Shown: positions 52,623 to 64,000, counted from the first letter of the stretch. The stretch: DNA of 64,000 nucleotides from Cubamyces lactineus (GCA_022376465.1 JACDTU010000018.1:706537-770536); one strand, 5' to 3'. The notes: generated by a model from the sequence alone, not told the origin. Program-made: numbers and translations.

Positions 52623-55600
52623 AAAGGTAAGCATTACGGACATCGAGTCCAGTGATGTACCAGTGTTCAAGTGCTGAGAGTGCAAGCAAAAGCCGCACAG
52701 TCTCGAAGCGAACAACTGGTGAGAAGATCTGGTCGTAGTCGACACCTTCAACCTGGGAGAAACCCTTGGCTACAAGCCTGGCCTTCTTTCGACCGTCAGA
52801 TTTGACGTCGAATACCCATCGGTTCTTTATGACCTTGCGCCCTTTAGGGTGATCAACCAACTCAAAGACTTTTCGCCGTCGGAGTGCCTCTAGCTCCTCA
52901 CGGCAAGCAGCCTTCCATTCCTTCTGCTCAGCCGGTGGTAGGCGAGCGATGTCACGGTAAGTCCACTCTCTAACGTTGGACGTATCGGGCAGATTCTCAT
53001 CAACTGGTGGCACTGCTTTCATGAGCAGATAGTTGATAAGTCCTACTCCCCCTTCCCGGCATAGTTGTGCCAGGGCCAGTTCATCATGCATGGCGCGCAG
53101 GGCATCTTCGACCTCGTCTGAAGAGTGACCCGAGCCATTATCAGGTGCGCTGCCAGACGCTTCTCCCGAGGCGGATGGAGCAGGTATGTCGCTTGGAGCG
53201 GGTGGTGCAGAACTACTGCTGGGAACAGATTCTGACCGAGACTTGCCAGTGGCGCGGGAGCGACCCGACTGCTCACCAACAATCTTTTTCCACTCCCTCT
53301 GCTTCTCAATCTCTCTGAACTGTTGTACGGGATGCCGTGACTCTCCGTACACATTGCCTGGGCGAACTGGTACTCTCCGCTCACGTGTTGCACGCCTAGG
53401 CTTCTGAGGCGTAGGCAGCAATTCCGGCACACGGGGCGGCGGACTAGGAGTGCGCACACGGGGTGGCATCTCAGGTGCATCGTCATGCTCCTGCTCCTGT
53501 CTCCTTTCAAGAGGTTGGTGGGGAGGATGACGTGGCTCATCGTCATTATCAGGGCCCGAAGGAACGGTTGGTTCATGGTCAGATGGGTTTTCGTCCTCTG
53601 GATCATCAATCCGAGAGGTACGAGGTCGCTGGTTGGTGGGACATTTAGGGAACATATTCTCATCGAACAATGCATGTGCTGATGTGAATATAACGTTGTT
53701 GGGTGACCGCATGAACCTAAAGCCATGACCACCGGGGGCGACCCCAATGTACACCATAAGTTCTGACTTAGGCGAGAGCTTATTGGTTCGTACTGCAGGC
53801 GGTAAGTGCACATAGGCACCACACCCAAACACACGTAAGTGTTTGATAGATGGAGCTTCACCATTCAACGCCTCATAGGGGGTTTGCCACTTCAAGCAGC
53901 GTAAAGGCGTGCGGTTATACACATGAACAGCGTGCTCAATCGCAAATTCCCACCATGATTGTGGTAGACAGGCGTCAAAGCGCATAGCTTCAGCCTTGTC
54001 TGAAAGAGTTCGCATGAGTCGTTCAGCACGGCCATTCTGCTGAGGCTGGTGCGAAACACTCTGGAGTATCTCTATGCCTTTGTCCTTAAGCAATGCATCA
54101 GATGCTTTGGACTTGTACTCTCCACCACCGTCAGACATCCACTTCTGTACCTTCATCTTGAATTGATTCTCGACGTTGGTAAGGAAGTGTTTTGTCGCTG
54201 TGAGCACAGCATCCTTGGAGCGCAGACACACAGCCCAAGCATACAATGTATGATCATCAAGAAACATGATCGCATACTTGTATTTGTGGTAGGAGTCGAC
54301 GGGGAATGACTTCAAGTCCGAGTGAATAAGCTCAAAAGGACGAGAAGCGCGTCGAACGGATGGCGGGAAGGACTGTAAGGGCATCTTCCCTTCTGCGCAT
54401 CCACGGCATAGAGGTTCCTCCTTAGGGAACTCAATGGTAGGGAAATCTGCAGTGTGTTCCCTTGCATGCCTTAGTACATCCTTGGAAGGATGTCCCAAGC
54501 GACGGTGCATGGTCTGGTAATCAAGGTTACAGACCGTTGGAAAGATATACAATGCATCCCTCGCGTGAAGCGACTCAACACAGTAGACAGTGTCATTGGG
54601 AGTGCGTGGATGAAAAACCAGGAATGGCTTTCCTGATCTTTGCAAGATGCTGACTCTCTCAGCATTTCCGCTCACTCGCATTCCTTTCTGAAGGAATTCT
54701 CCCATAGAAAGAAGGTGGATAGATAAATCTGGCATAAAGTAGACAGGTGCAATGCGCACTGTCGTGTGACCGCCAGATGGTAATGGACAGTTCAGAAGAA
54801 CAGTCCCAGATCCCTTGACAAAGGCAACGCCATTCGCAGTATGGACGACAATGTCTTCACTTAGCGGCGCATACTCAATGTAATCGTCCATATCATTGGT
54901 GAAATGGAGAGACGCGCCCGAGTCAAGCATCCATTGAGGATTTTGGTCAGCCTTACTCTTGCCCTTGCAACGAGCACATTCCGCGAATGAAACAGAATGA
55001 CTACATTGTTCAAATGAAATACAGACAGGATTCCGCAATCTAACTACCGCAGATCCATCCACGCTGTTACATGTTGCTGCTGAAAGAAGCGCATCAGCGT
55101 GTTGTCTGTAGGGCAGAGTGAGAAGTACTGACCGCACTTGCTCATCATACTGCTCATAGAGACCAGCCGCATTGGCAATCTCCATGTCCACGTCGTCATC
55201 TTCGTAGCCGAAGGAGACAGTGGATTCCGCATCGTCATCCCTTTCAGTCCAGTCGATGCGCTCAGCCAAGGTAAGGCGAGTCCGCTTCGACGAGTGACTG
55301 TCCGCGCTGTCCGAGTCAATCTCGATGATCTGGCTAGAACCCTCCCCCTTGTCGCTGACCTTAATTACGCTTTCCAAAGTGCGAATGCGCTCAGGACTGG
55401 GCGTGATGTCGAGGTCGCGAGCAAGGTTGAAGGCACGCTTGAGGGTAGGATACTTCGACTCACCCTCAGGGCCGTTAACCCGGACAGGCTTGCGCAGAAG
55501 CGCACGCGGATCGACAGTTGTGGTAGGACTGTCAGAGATGGCCGCAGTGGAAGCAAGGTGGGCGTGGTCATGGTCTGAAGACTTCTGACCCTTACGCTTC

Positions 55601-56346
55601 CCTCGCCGAGCTTTGCCCTTGCCCTTCTGCTGCTGCTGCTGCGAGTCACCGTTGCGGTGTTGCTGCTGCTGCTGCTTGAAGGCAGGATCTTTGCCCTTGC
55701 GCTTGACAGCGCTGAGCTTCTTTGCCTCGCCAACTTTGCGGTTACCCTTTGTCACCAACGCTTCCCAGGAAGCCACAAGTGCTTCCCGAGCATCAGAAGT
55801 GGTCAGGTCCACTAGCTCATTGTCGTTAAGACAGAGCTGAATTGCGGTCTCATACCGCGGCGGCGCTGCGTCCAAGATCATCAAGGCACGCAGGTTCATA
55901 GGGATGTTAATCCCCGCACCGCTCAGTTGGTCAAGGTTCCCTTGGATCTTAGCGATCGCAGGGCCAGGATGCTCATTCGACGGGATGCGCACACTAGTGG
56001 CAGCCTTATAGAAACTATAGGCACCCATCGACGAGGTAGTCCCGTAGAGGCTCTTAAGGGCGCTCCACAGCTCCTTGGGAGTCGCCTTGTCTTTCACAAG
56101 GCTACTCACCTCGGGGCTGAGCCGGAGGCGAATACAGCCCATCGCCTTCATCATCATCTGATTCCAGGCGACGACTTCGCTCCGGTTTCTACCGTCTTCC
56201 TCAAGGGTAGGGGCAGCGATGCCCTCAGGAGGCTCAACGACGAGCCAAACCTCCTGCTGCTGAAGGTAAGCCTTCATCAGGTCGACCCACTGAGGGTAGT
56301 TCGAACTGTCAAGGACAGGAACGAGCTGAGTGAGCGAGTTGGACAT
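52623..56346 (-). CDS. Copia-1 Gag-Pol, 5' part (Gag, protease, integrase, start of RT)
   Basis: About 1240 open codons from MSNSLTQLVPVLDSSNYPQW. The Gag domain of the UBN2/DUF4219 type has YPQWVDLMKAYL, with a polyQ tract (near 55630-55670). The protease motif is WMLDSGASLHF. The GAG-pre-integrase block MHRRLGHPSKDVL precedes the integrase core, with the triad in HSDLKSFP, WMSDGGGEYKS and HQPQQNGRAERLMR. RT begins NRWVFDVKSDGRKKARLVAK and stops at GLDVRNAYLYG, where gypsy-1 is inserted. It is a single-frame Gag-Pol polyprotein, as is common in copia. This half has no stop codon. Confidence 0.94.
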
Positions 56347-56660
56347 GGTGGCGTTAAGGGAGTCTGTAGAGCCAGAATGTCAGCATTTGTCCATGCGCAC
56401 AACAAGGCAGCCATAATGGCGCCAAGGGCAGCAATGCTGAACACTCCCTAAGCTCTAGCGGCATAGGTGCAGCTTACATGGCGCACACTAAGGGCCGCAA
56501 CGTCTAGCCCCACTAGGGCGACGTCCAGGTATTGCTGGGCGCACAAGAGCAAGGCCTTGCCAGGCACAAGCTTTGGCATCAACCAGCTGAGCTGAGCTGG
56601 GAGCATCAGGATCGCAGCCTTGCCAGGCGCAGATCCGAGCATCAACCAGGGCTCATAACC
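56347..56660 (-). other. Copia-1 leader with half-tRNA-iMet primer site
   Basis: Plus-strand 56647-56660 (CAGGGCTCATAACC) abuts the 5' LTR. It equals the anticodon-arm sequence around CAU of initiator tRNA-Met, so the element RNA is complementary to that arm. Drosophila copia is known to prime from such a tRNA half. The rest is untranslated leader with GCCTTGCCAGGC-like repeats. Confidence 0.65.
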
Positions 56661-56958
56661 TGTTGAGCAGGGCTTGTTACGCAGTGGAAAGCCCCACTAG
56701 CTCACTTACCTGTAGAGCTCTGAATAGAGGCACACGTAGGGATTGAAGGTTAAGAGCGACTTGTTGTACTGCTCCTACAGAGCAGCCTTATATACATGTA
56801 CACGGAGGCTATGATGTAATACTGTATAGTACGATGTCATACTATGTAGTACCTCAGCCACAGTATCCGGAACTTTCTCCAGGAGACTGGTAGCCTCGTG
56901 TCCATTCCCGCTTACTAGCCTGCTATTAGTCAGCGCCTAATGCGCGTCTAGTTCAACA
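56661..56958 (-). repeat. Copia-1 5' LTR
   Basis: 298 bp, TGTTGAGCAGG...AGTTCAACA, with the TATATACATGTACA stretch shared with the 3' LTR. Confidence 0.9.
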
Positions 56959-58127
56959 GTTTTCAGGCTCAGCATTGGAGGCATCGTCTGAAGGGACTTC
57001 TTGATCTGAGAACGGACTATCGTCTGGGGTAACAGGACGATTGCCAGGAATCTTGCGTGCAGGAAAAGACTCTTCATCGAAGATCACATTGCGAGATACA
57101 ACGATAGAGTGGGTGGCTGGATTCCAGAATTTATACCCCTTGGAACCCTGCTCATACCCGACAAAGATCATCTCAACAGCCTTCTTGTCGAGTTTTCCTT
57201 TGCGCTTGTCCTTTTGCACGTGAACGTAGGCTTTGCAGCCAAAAACACGGAAATAGGACACATCAGGGATGGTCCCATCCCACAGAGTGATGGGGCATCG
57301 CCATTTCAGACGACGCATAGGCTGATGATTGTAGATGTGAACGGCTGCCTCGATAGCGAGTTGCCAGAAACCGTGACTAAGTCTAGCATGATGAAGCATA
57401 GACAGAGCCTTTTCAGTGATTGTACGGTTCCAGCGTTCAGCGTGTCCATTCTGCTGAGGCAAATCAGGCATAGTTTTGTGGTGCTCAATCCCTAGACTGC
57501 GGAGAAGCTCAGAGAACTCGTTTGACGTGTACTCCCCACCACGATCAGAGCGGACTCGCTTGATTTTCCTCCCGGTTTGATTCTCAGCCCAAGCCTTGAA
57601 GTCCTTGAACGCTTTGAAGGCATCCGACTTGTACTTCAGGAAATAAGCACGGGCGAGACCAGAGTAGTCATCGATGAAGCTAGCGAAGTACTTGAATCCG
57701 CTGCCAACTGACGCAGTGCGCATTGGCCCATCAAGATCAGTGTGGACAAGCTCAAGGGGCTCAGTTGCACGCTTTTCTGACGGTGGGAAAGGGAGTCTGT
57801 GGGATTTGCCAAAGGCACAACCCTCACATGGTTCATCATCCGCGGGATCAAGCTGGTCTACACCCTTTACGTTCTTAGGCAGGTGGCGAAGAGGCTCCTT
57901 GCCTGCATGACCAAAGCGACGATGCCAGGTCTTGTAACTGCGAACGTTTAGGTGGACGTGCCTGTTCAGGATAATCTCCAGAGTCAAATCATAGAGATTA
58001 CTCGCAGGATTGTACGGTGCCTCAAGGATCTTCGACCTTGATGCGAATCATCGAGCCTGAGTCGACAGTGCCTTCCGGCTGCTTGTCAAGATCATCATCT
58101 TCCTCGCTCCTTGGAAGAGAGAATAAC
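56953..58127 (-). pseudogene. Copia-2 fragment (GAG-pre-integrase and integrase)
   Basis: Part of a different copia family, truncated on both sides: by copia-1 at 56958 and by gypsy-1b at 58128. It encodes YKTWHRRFGHAGKEPLRHL, CEGCAFGKSHRLPFP, and the integrase core with the triad in HTDLDGPMRTA, RVRSDRGGEYTSNEF and LPQQNGHAERWNRTI. Then follow VFGCKAYVHVQKDKRKGKL and a Ser/Asp-rich linker ending NAEPEN. A frameshift upstream, near 58010, separates it from an acidic SEEDDDLDKQPEG segment. Protease and RT are absent from the window. Confidence 0.88.
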
Positions 58128-58531
58128 TGTTACGACGCTCACTGTGTCACGGTCACCCAGTTTCCTTTTCCTCTCTCCCTCGTGCCTCCGTTATGCCACG
58201 TCATCCTTTCCCATGCCACGTCACCCTTTCCCACCGGTTCACACGGCTGTTGTATTACTACCCTATCATCTTCCGCCACGTCATCGCCACATCATCTGTA
58301 CTCCCAGCCCTGACTCTACGTAGTTATACTGGACTCTCACGGTACGTGGCGCCGACGTGTCCATGTCTCTCTTCCTGTATTTAAGACCAGAGGATCCACT
58401 CGGGATCCTCAGCTCGACCTGGTTATCCATTGCCTATTCCTCTGAACCTCTACTCGACTCGAACTACTGGAGACCTCTGGTCCGATCCCTAGGACGTCGC
58501 TCGCTGTGACCGATCTAGGCTCGTCGTAACA
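58128..58531 (+). repeat. Gypsy-1b 5' LTR
   Basis: About 404 bp, close to the gypsy-1 5' LTR. TATTTAAG is at 58378-58385 and AGCTCGACCT at 58411-58420. Confidence 0.94.
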
Positions 58532-58533
58532 TT

Positions 58534-58543
58534 AGGTCGAGCT
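58534..58543 (+). promoter_or_regulatory. Gypsy-1b self-primer binding site
   Basis: AGGTCGAGCT lies 2 nt past the LTR. It is the exact reverse complement of 58411-58420 in the LTR, 33 nt downstream of TATTTAAG. Confidence 0.75.
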
Positions 58544-59062
58544 CACCAGAACCCGTCGATCTACCCAGATCTCGACACACGACACCCGCTCAAGACAGAG
58601 CGGCCCCGAACCGAACAACACGGCGTCGATACCGAAAGAATTTGCGGTTGACAAGGAAGCCAAGCTAGTCTACTACGAAGGGCAACAAGTCTTCTGGAAG
58701 AACAAGTCCTGGCACTTCACCGAAGTCCCTCTCACCTGGCGGAACTGCCTTGACATCGACCCCGACTACCGAAGACGCTACCGCGAAATATCACTTGGAG
58801 ACGAACTTCCGGAGGAACCAGCGGCCACCCCGGAACCGAGAACAGAACCAGAACAACCTTCCCCGGTAGACTTCACTACTCCCAGACCAGCTCAGCGGAG
58901 ATACTCGAGGAGAGTGAACCAGAAAGCGAGAACGCTACAAGAACTTCGAACGACGACCACGACCCGGAGGGAAGCGAAGCCGCACCAGAACCCGTAGGGA
59001 AGACCCCTCAAGAAGAATCGAACCGAACTGCAAACGAACCCGAAGGCCGAACCGAAGCCACG

Positions 59063-60059
59063 ATGGCTGAAGAAAAGACGAACGAGATCAAGCTCAAGAT
59101 GCCCCCAGAGTTCTCAGGGAAGCGGGGCGAAGTAGTGGAGTGGTTGCAGAAATGCTCCCTCTACCTCACGGTGAACAGAAGACCTACGCCACCGACGAAA
59201 TGAAGATCGTCTTCTGCCTTATGCTGATGAACGGAGGCACCGCCGGGACCTGGGCCCGCACCTTCATTGAAGACGTAGAACGGCAGGCAGCCGACCAGAA
59301 CAAGAACCGAAGACCAGGCGAAGAACGTATCGAACCCAACTACGGAACATGGGACGACTTCAAGAAGCAACTACTGGAAGCATTCGACGACATCGACCAG
59401 AAGGCCAGCGCCCGTGTACTGCTGCGAAACCTGAAGCAAGGAAGCAAGAAAGTCGAAGACTACATTGCCGAGTTCAAGTCGATCATCTCGCGATGCGGAA
59501 TCACAGAGTTCGAAGTCATTGCCGACTTCTTCTATGCTGGACTCAACCGTCCCTTCGAGAGAAGATCTTCGGGATGTACCCCCTACCGAAGGATGCCAGC
59601 GAACTCTACCTCCGAGCCTCCACCCTCGAACAGCAGTATCACCTGGGAAGAGCATACGACGGGAAGACCTCGACCTTCCGACCTACGTACAAGCCGTACA
59701 GACCCCGACCGCAAGAACGCGACCCTGACGCCATGGATGTCGACAAGATGACAACCGAAGAACGGAGAAGCACTACCGAGAAGGACATGCTTCAATTGCC
59801 ACCAGATAGGGCATCTAGCGCGGCAGTGCCCCAACAGAAGAACCAACGACCGTAAGAAGACGAAGCCTGCCGCCAAGGCCCGCATCACCGAGGTCGAAGA
59901 AGACGAGAGCGACGATGATGAAGACATCAAATCCATCGACGGCCAAGCGGCTGACAAGAAGCAGCTTATCGCAGCAAGGATCCGTACCGCTCTGAGGGGC
60001 TAGAAGAAGACCAAGACGCGAAGGAAATCCTCGCAAGCTTCTCCAACGAGGGTTTTTGA
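59063..60059 (+). pseudogene. Gypsy-1b gag, multiply frameshifted
   Basis: It starts MAEEKTNEIKLKMPPEF like gypsy-1. Against gypsy-1 it lacks single bases near 59176 (AACAGAAG for AACAGGAAG), 59553 (CGTCCCTTC for CGTCCCCTTC), 59766, 59789 (in the zinc knuckle) and 60000 (a five-G run reduced to four). A further single-base loss lies upstream near 58896. All are in short repeats, so either neutral decay or residual consensus errors could explain them. The slippery heptamer at 60050-60056 is intact. Confidence 0.88.
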
Positions 60060-63000
60060 AGAACCGGCGTGCCTCGACGTCACGACCGCGTACTAAGGTC
60101 CGCCGTGTAATAGTAGCGCAGACTTCTCGACAGTCTATGAGAATTCCGTTATCTATCCACGCGGACCTAAGCGTCGAAACGAAAGCCCTCATCGACACGG
60201 GAGCAGGAGAAGTATTCATGGACCACAGGTTTGCGAAAGAACACAACTTCCCGCTCAAATCGCTGAAAGCCCCGATCCGAGTATACAACGCTGACGGAAC
60301 CAGGAATGAAGCAGGCGATATCAAGAAATACGCAGTCCTTGAAATTGAAGCTGGGCGCCACCGACACATTGTGCGGTTCCTGATTACGTCGCTAGGAAAG
60401 GAACCAATCATCCTGGGCCTGCCATGGCTGCAGCGCGTCAATGCCAACATCGACTTCACGAAAGGGACCCTCGATATCGACCCCGCCCGGGTGAACCGAA
60501 CAATTGTGGAACATCTGCGTGCAATGTGGTTCCCAGACCAAGACCCCTTCACCGGGAGACCCAAGCCAATCGAAGAAGAACCAGATGAAGGAACAAACGA
60601 AGAGGACGAAGACACGACCTTGGAAGCACTCACCGAAGAACCGATCTACGAGAATATCGAACGAGTTACCCTCTCCGACGTGTACCCGGAAGAAGAACCC
60701 AACGATCAAGATTTACTGGTAGCCTACCTCCGTGGAGAACACGAAGCTATGATGGCACCGCACATAACGGAATGGCATGGAGATGTGCCCCGACCCGGAA
60801 TCCCCCTCACCATGGAACGCGAACACGAACCCACCAAGATCGGACCTGGACCCACCATCGGGAGGATCCAGCGAGCCTCGCGAGGGCTCCGATTTGCAAT
60901 TGCAGCCAACGTCTGGATCCGAGCAAAGGTCAACCCCGCAATGGCACTCGCACAACAGCACCAAGCACAGGAAGAGAAGAAGACTTTCGAAGAGATGCTC
61001 CCCGAACCGTACCAAGGATATGCCGCCATCTTTGAAAAGAAGGCGTCCGAACGATTCCCACCATCACGACCCTGGGACCTGGCCATTGAACTCAAGGAAG
61101 GCTTTACCCCGAAGGACTTCAAGCGATATCAACTCACGCCCAAGGAACTCGAAGCCGAGGAAGAATTCATCCGGGAGAACCTACGAAAAGGCTATATCCG
61201 ACCCTCGAACTCGCCGATGGCATCCCCATTCTTCTTCATCGGCAAGAAGGACGGAACACTACGACCCTGCCAAGATTATCGATACCTCAACGAAGGAACC
61301 GTCCCCAACAAGTACCCACTACCGCTCATATCGGAATTGGTCGACAAGCTGCGCGGAGCGAAGGTTTTCTCCAAACTGGACCTCCGATCGGGATACAACA
61401 ACGTCCGTATCAAGGACGGTGATCAATGGAAGGCCGCCTTCAGAACCAGCAAAGGGCTATACGAACCAATGGTCATGTTCTTTGGACTGCGGAACTCCCC
61501 CTCGGCTTTCCAAGCTATGATGAACGCGATCTTCACAGACATGATCGACGAAGGATGGGTAGTGATTTACATGGACGACATACTGATCTTTTCAGCAGAC
61601 CTGGACGAACACCGAAGAAGGACCTTACGTGTCCTGGAACGGCTCAAAGAACACGACCTCTACCTCAAACTAGAGAAGTGCATATTCGACGCACCAGAAG
61701 TGGAGTATCTTGGAATGATCATCAGCGAGAACTGGATCTCCATGGACCCTATCAAGATAAAGGGAATACTCGACTGGCCAGAACCGACAACCGTCAAGGA
61801 TGTTCGATCATTCCTTGGATTCGGCAACTTTTACCGACGATTCATCGACCACTTCTCGGAGATCGCGCGACCGCTCAACGCGCTCACCAAGAAAGACGCC
61901 AAATGGGAATGGACAACGGAATGCCAGAAGGCCTTCGACATGCTGAAGCAACGATTCGCAACGGCCCCCGCGCTGCAAATGCCCGACGTTAGCAAACCCT
62001 TTGTCGTCGAATCCGACGCCTCGCAATGGGCCACAGGGGCAGTACTCCAGCAACGAGACGCCAACGGCGACCTGCACCCGTGCGCGTATCTATCCGAAGG
62101 ATTCACCGAAGCGGAACGGAACTACGAAATCTATGACCGAGAACTACTTGGCATCATTCGAGCCCTGAAGGCCTGGCGACACTACCTCGAAGGATCAGGG
62201 CACCCGGTTACGATCCTATCCGACCACAAGAACCTCACCTACTGGCGCAACCCGCAACAACTGAACAGACGACAAGCACGATGGGCCCTCTTTCTCTCCC
62301 AGTTCGACATCCAACTCGTACACACCCCCGGCACGGCAATGGTACAATCGGATGCGCTATCCCGAAGACCCGATCACCGACAAGGATCAGAAGACGACAA
62401 TACTGAACGAACCATGCTACCTGACAACCTCTTCGTACGACTAGTGGACACCCGACTGGCACCGAGATTCCGACACTTGGCCATGCAAGACAGACTCTTT
62501 TGCGACGCACTTGCCGCCATCCAACACGACGGACCACCCCCGATCAGAAGTGCACTCACCGATTGGCAAGAACGAGACAGCTTAATCTTCTACAAGAACC
62601 GATGCTACGTACCGGCCGACGAAGCTCTGTGACGAGACCTGATCAGTCAACACCACGACTCCCCGGCAGCCGGACACCCTGGGAAATTCAAGACTCTAGA
62701 ACTGATACGACGGTCATACTGGTGGCCCGGCATGTATGCCATGGTATCCCGATACGTCGAAGGCTGTGCCACATGCCAGCAGAACAAGCCAAACACACAC
62801 CCGACCACCCCGCCCCCACAACCAATCCCCGCTGACGATGTTACTCGGCCATTCCAGAATGTCACGATGGATCTCATCACCGATCTCCCCGAATCCCATG
62901 GCTACGATAGTATTCTGGTCGTGGTCGACCATGGCCTTACGAAGGGGGTGATCTTCGCACCATGCAAGAAGACGATCGATGCAATCAGCACAGCGGCGCT

Positions 63001-63901
63001 CTACCACCGGCACGTCTATCGACGCTTCGGACTACCCAGCAAGGTCATATCCGACAGAGGACCACAGTTTGTGTCCAACGTCACCCGCGAACTAGGGAAA
63101 CTCCTGGGCATCACACTCTCCCCATCCATTGCCTACCACCCGCAAACCGACGGACAAACCAAACGCGTGAATCAAGAACTGGAAGTCTACCTCAGAATAT
63201 TCTGCGAAGGTCGACCGGACGAATGGGCAGAACACCTCATTGATGCCGAAGTTGCACACAACCAACGGATCCATTCGGCACGAAATGCATCACCCTTCTA
63301 CCTCATGATGGGGTATGAACCGATGCTGATTCCCATCGCATACCCCAAGACCAACGCCCCGACAGTACAAGAACGGCTGGCAACCTCCAGAAGGCCAGGA
63401 CGAAGCCCTAGCAGCTCACGAACTAGCCCGACACGTCATGAGTGACAGATTCAAGGGAAAGTTCGTCCAATTCAAGAAGGGACAGAAGGTCTGGCTCGAA
63501 GGGAAGAACCTCAACCTCGCTACGCATCCCGGAAACTTGCACCAAAATGGGAAGGGCCCTTTGTCATCACCAAGGTCCTTGGACCCGTGACCTATCGGCT
63601 GGAGCTGCCGAAACACTGGAAGGTACACCCCGTGTTCCACGCGTGCTTCCTCACCCCATACAAGGAAAACGACACCCACGGACCGAACTACACGAGGCCA
63701 CCACCTAACCTTATCGACGGAGAAGAAGAATATGAGGTCGAAGCGATCGTCGGACACAAGACCACACGAGGCGGAATCTGCTACCAAATCAAGTGGAAAG
63801 GCTACTCCAGTGCCGAGAACACATGGGAACCCGAGTCCGCTCTAATTCCGAACGCCAAAGAAATCCTCCAACGGTATAAAAGGGCGAAGAAGCTGCTGTA
63901 A
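60050..63901 (+). pseudogene. Gypsy-1b pol, broken by TGA and frameshifts
   Basis: Open from the frameshift site to 62632 (protease ALIDTGAGEVF; RT with the intact catalytic VIYMDDILIF; RNase H; start of integrase). A TGA then replaces Arg (TGACGAGAC against CGACGAGAC in gypsy-1), a C-to-T change at CpG. Integrase catalytic motifs ([17 protein letters not shown]) follow in frame. Frameshifts near 63380 and 63510 interrupt the region before the chromodomain ([20 protein letters not shown]), which ends at 63901. Unlike gypsy-1 it keeps YMDD. Confidence 0.9.
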
Positions 63902-63907
63902 TCTGCA

Positions 63908-64000
63908 ATGCTCTCTCTCGCCATCCTCTTCGCCATCTACTGCCTCACCCTCCTCGCTATCACCCTCCTCTTTCTCTGGTATATCCTCCGCGACCTCTTC
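63908..64000 (+). CDS. Gypsy-1b ORF-a, small membrane protein (truncated by window end)
   Basis: The ATG lies 6 nt after the pol stop, as in gypsy-1. The 31 visible codons (MLSLAILFAIYCLTLLAITL...) match ORF-a of gypsy-1 with one Val/Ile difference. This conservation is seen although the gag and pol frames of this copy are broken. Confidence 0.6.
   Translation, partial: MLSLAILFAIYCLTLLAITLLFLWYILRDLF

Larger units (their letters stand above)
34937..56958 (-). mobile_element. Copia-1, Ty1/copia LTR retrotransposon (host of the nest)
   Basis: The minus-strand element has LTRs at 34937-35239 (3') and 56661-56958 (5'), both with TGTTGA...TCAACA termini. It is split in its reverse transcriptase by gypsy-1 at 36629-52617 with a TCCGT target duplication, and excision restores ...AYLYG-KLDEEIYME... 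in frame. Order is Gag, protease, integrase, RT, RNase H, as in copia. LTRs differ at several positions and by a few bases in length, so this is the oldest of the three nested insertions. The outer flanks do not match each other (GCAGA and GTTTT), so no target duplication is seen. Confidence 0.93.
58128..64000 (+). mobile_element. Gypsy-1b, second gypsy-1-family element (runs off the window)
   Basis: A plus-strand element starting with LTR 58128-58531, inserted in copia-2. It has the same order as gypsy-1 (gag, pol, ORF-a...) but with many single-base deletions in gag and near the integrase C-terminus, and a TGA in pol. Its right end and target duplication are outside the window. Confidence 0.94.

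Noticed and set aside
58128..58384. LTR-internal ORFs in all gypsy-1 LTR copies
   Set aside because: They run through LTR ends and TATA sequence, have no family features, and arise because the LTR lacks stops in one frame.

Overview
The window is fungal nuclear DNA, most likely from an Agaricomycete (mushroom-forming basidiomycete). The evidence is short GT-AG introns of about 55-60 nt, a divergent H2A/H2B pair, fungal sterol and secretory housekeeping genes, and nested Ty3/gypsy chromoviruses and Ty1/copia elements. I cannot name the species. Gene models below were spliced by eye.

Layout. (1) Positions 665-5060 form one arm of a large inverted duplication; the other arm is about 26930-32510. 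Each arm carries an apparently intact gene (A, A') for a two-domain protein with a haloacid-dehalogenase (HAD) fold, a frameshifted relative (B, B') and a smaller relic. A decayed casein-kinase-1-like (CK1) gene faces the HAD gene at the outer edge of each arm. (2) Between the arms lie conventional genes: ERG2-type sterol isomerase, signal peptidase subunit SPC2, a glutathione S-transferase, a third HAD relative (E), an intronless medium-chain dehydrogenase, a third CK1-like pseudogene, histones H2B and H2A, and a large two-RRM RNA-binding protein. The right arm also carries a 679-bp hAT-like MITE whose empty site is visible in the left arm. (3) From 33 kb to the end the DNA is almost wholly retrotransposon, nested three deep. 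Copia-1 (34937-56958) is split by gypsy-1 (36629-52617, TSD TCCGT), which is split by gypsy-2 (37882-46219, TSD GGTTG). To the right is a copia-2 fragment, cut by a second gypsy-1-family copy (gypsy-1b) that runs off the window.

How the parts work. Both gypsy elements look like self-priming (Tf1/sushi-type) chromoviruses. A 10-11 nt stretch 33 nt downstream of the LTR TATA box is the exact reverse complement of a site 2 nt past the LTR. Both place a -1 slippery heptamer directly against the gag stop codon. Copia-1 instead carries a site complementary to the anticodon arm of initiator tRNA-Met.

The most unusual content is accessory coding capacity in the gypsy elements. Gypsy-2 has an antisense, spliced, TATA-driven gene for a Zn2Cys6 zinc-cluster/coiled-coil protein. 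Gypsy-1 has three tightly packed sense ORFs after pol: two small membrane proteins and a tandem zinc-knuckle protein.
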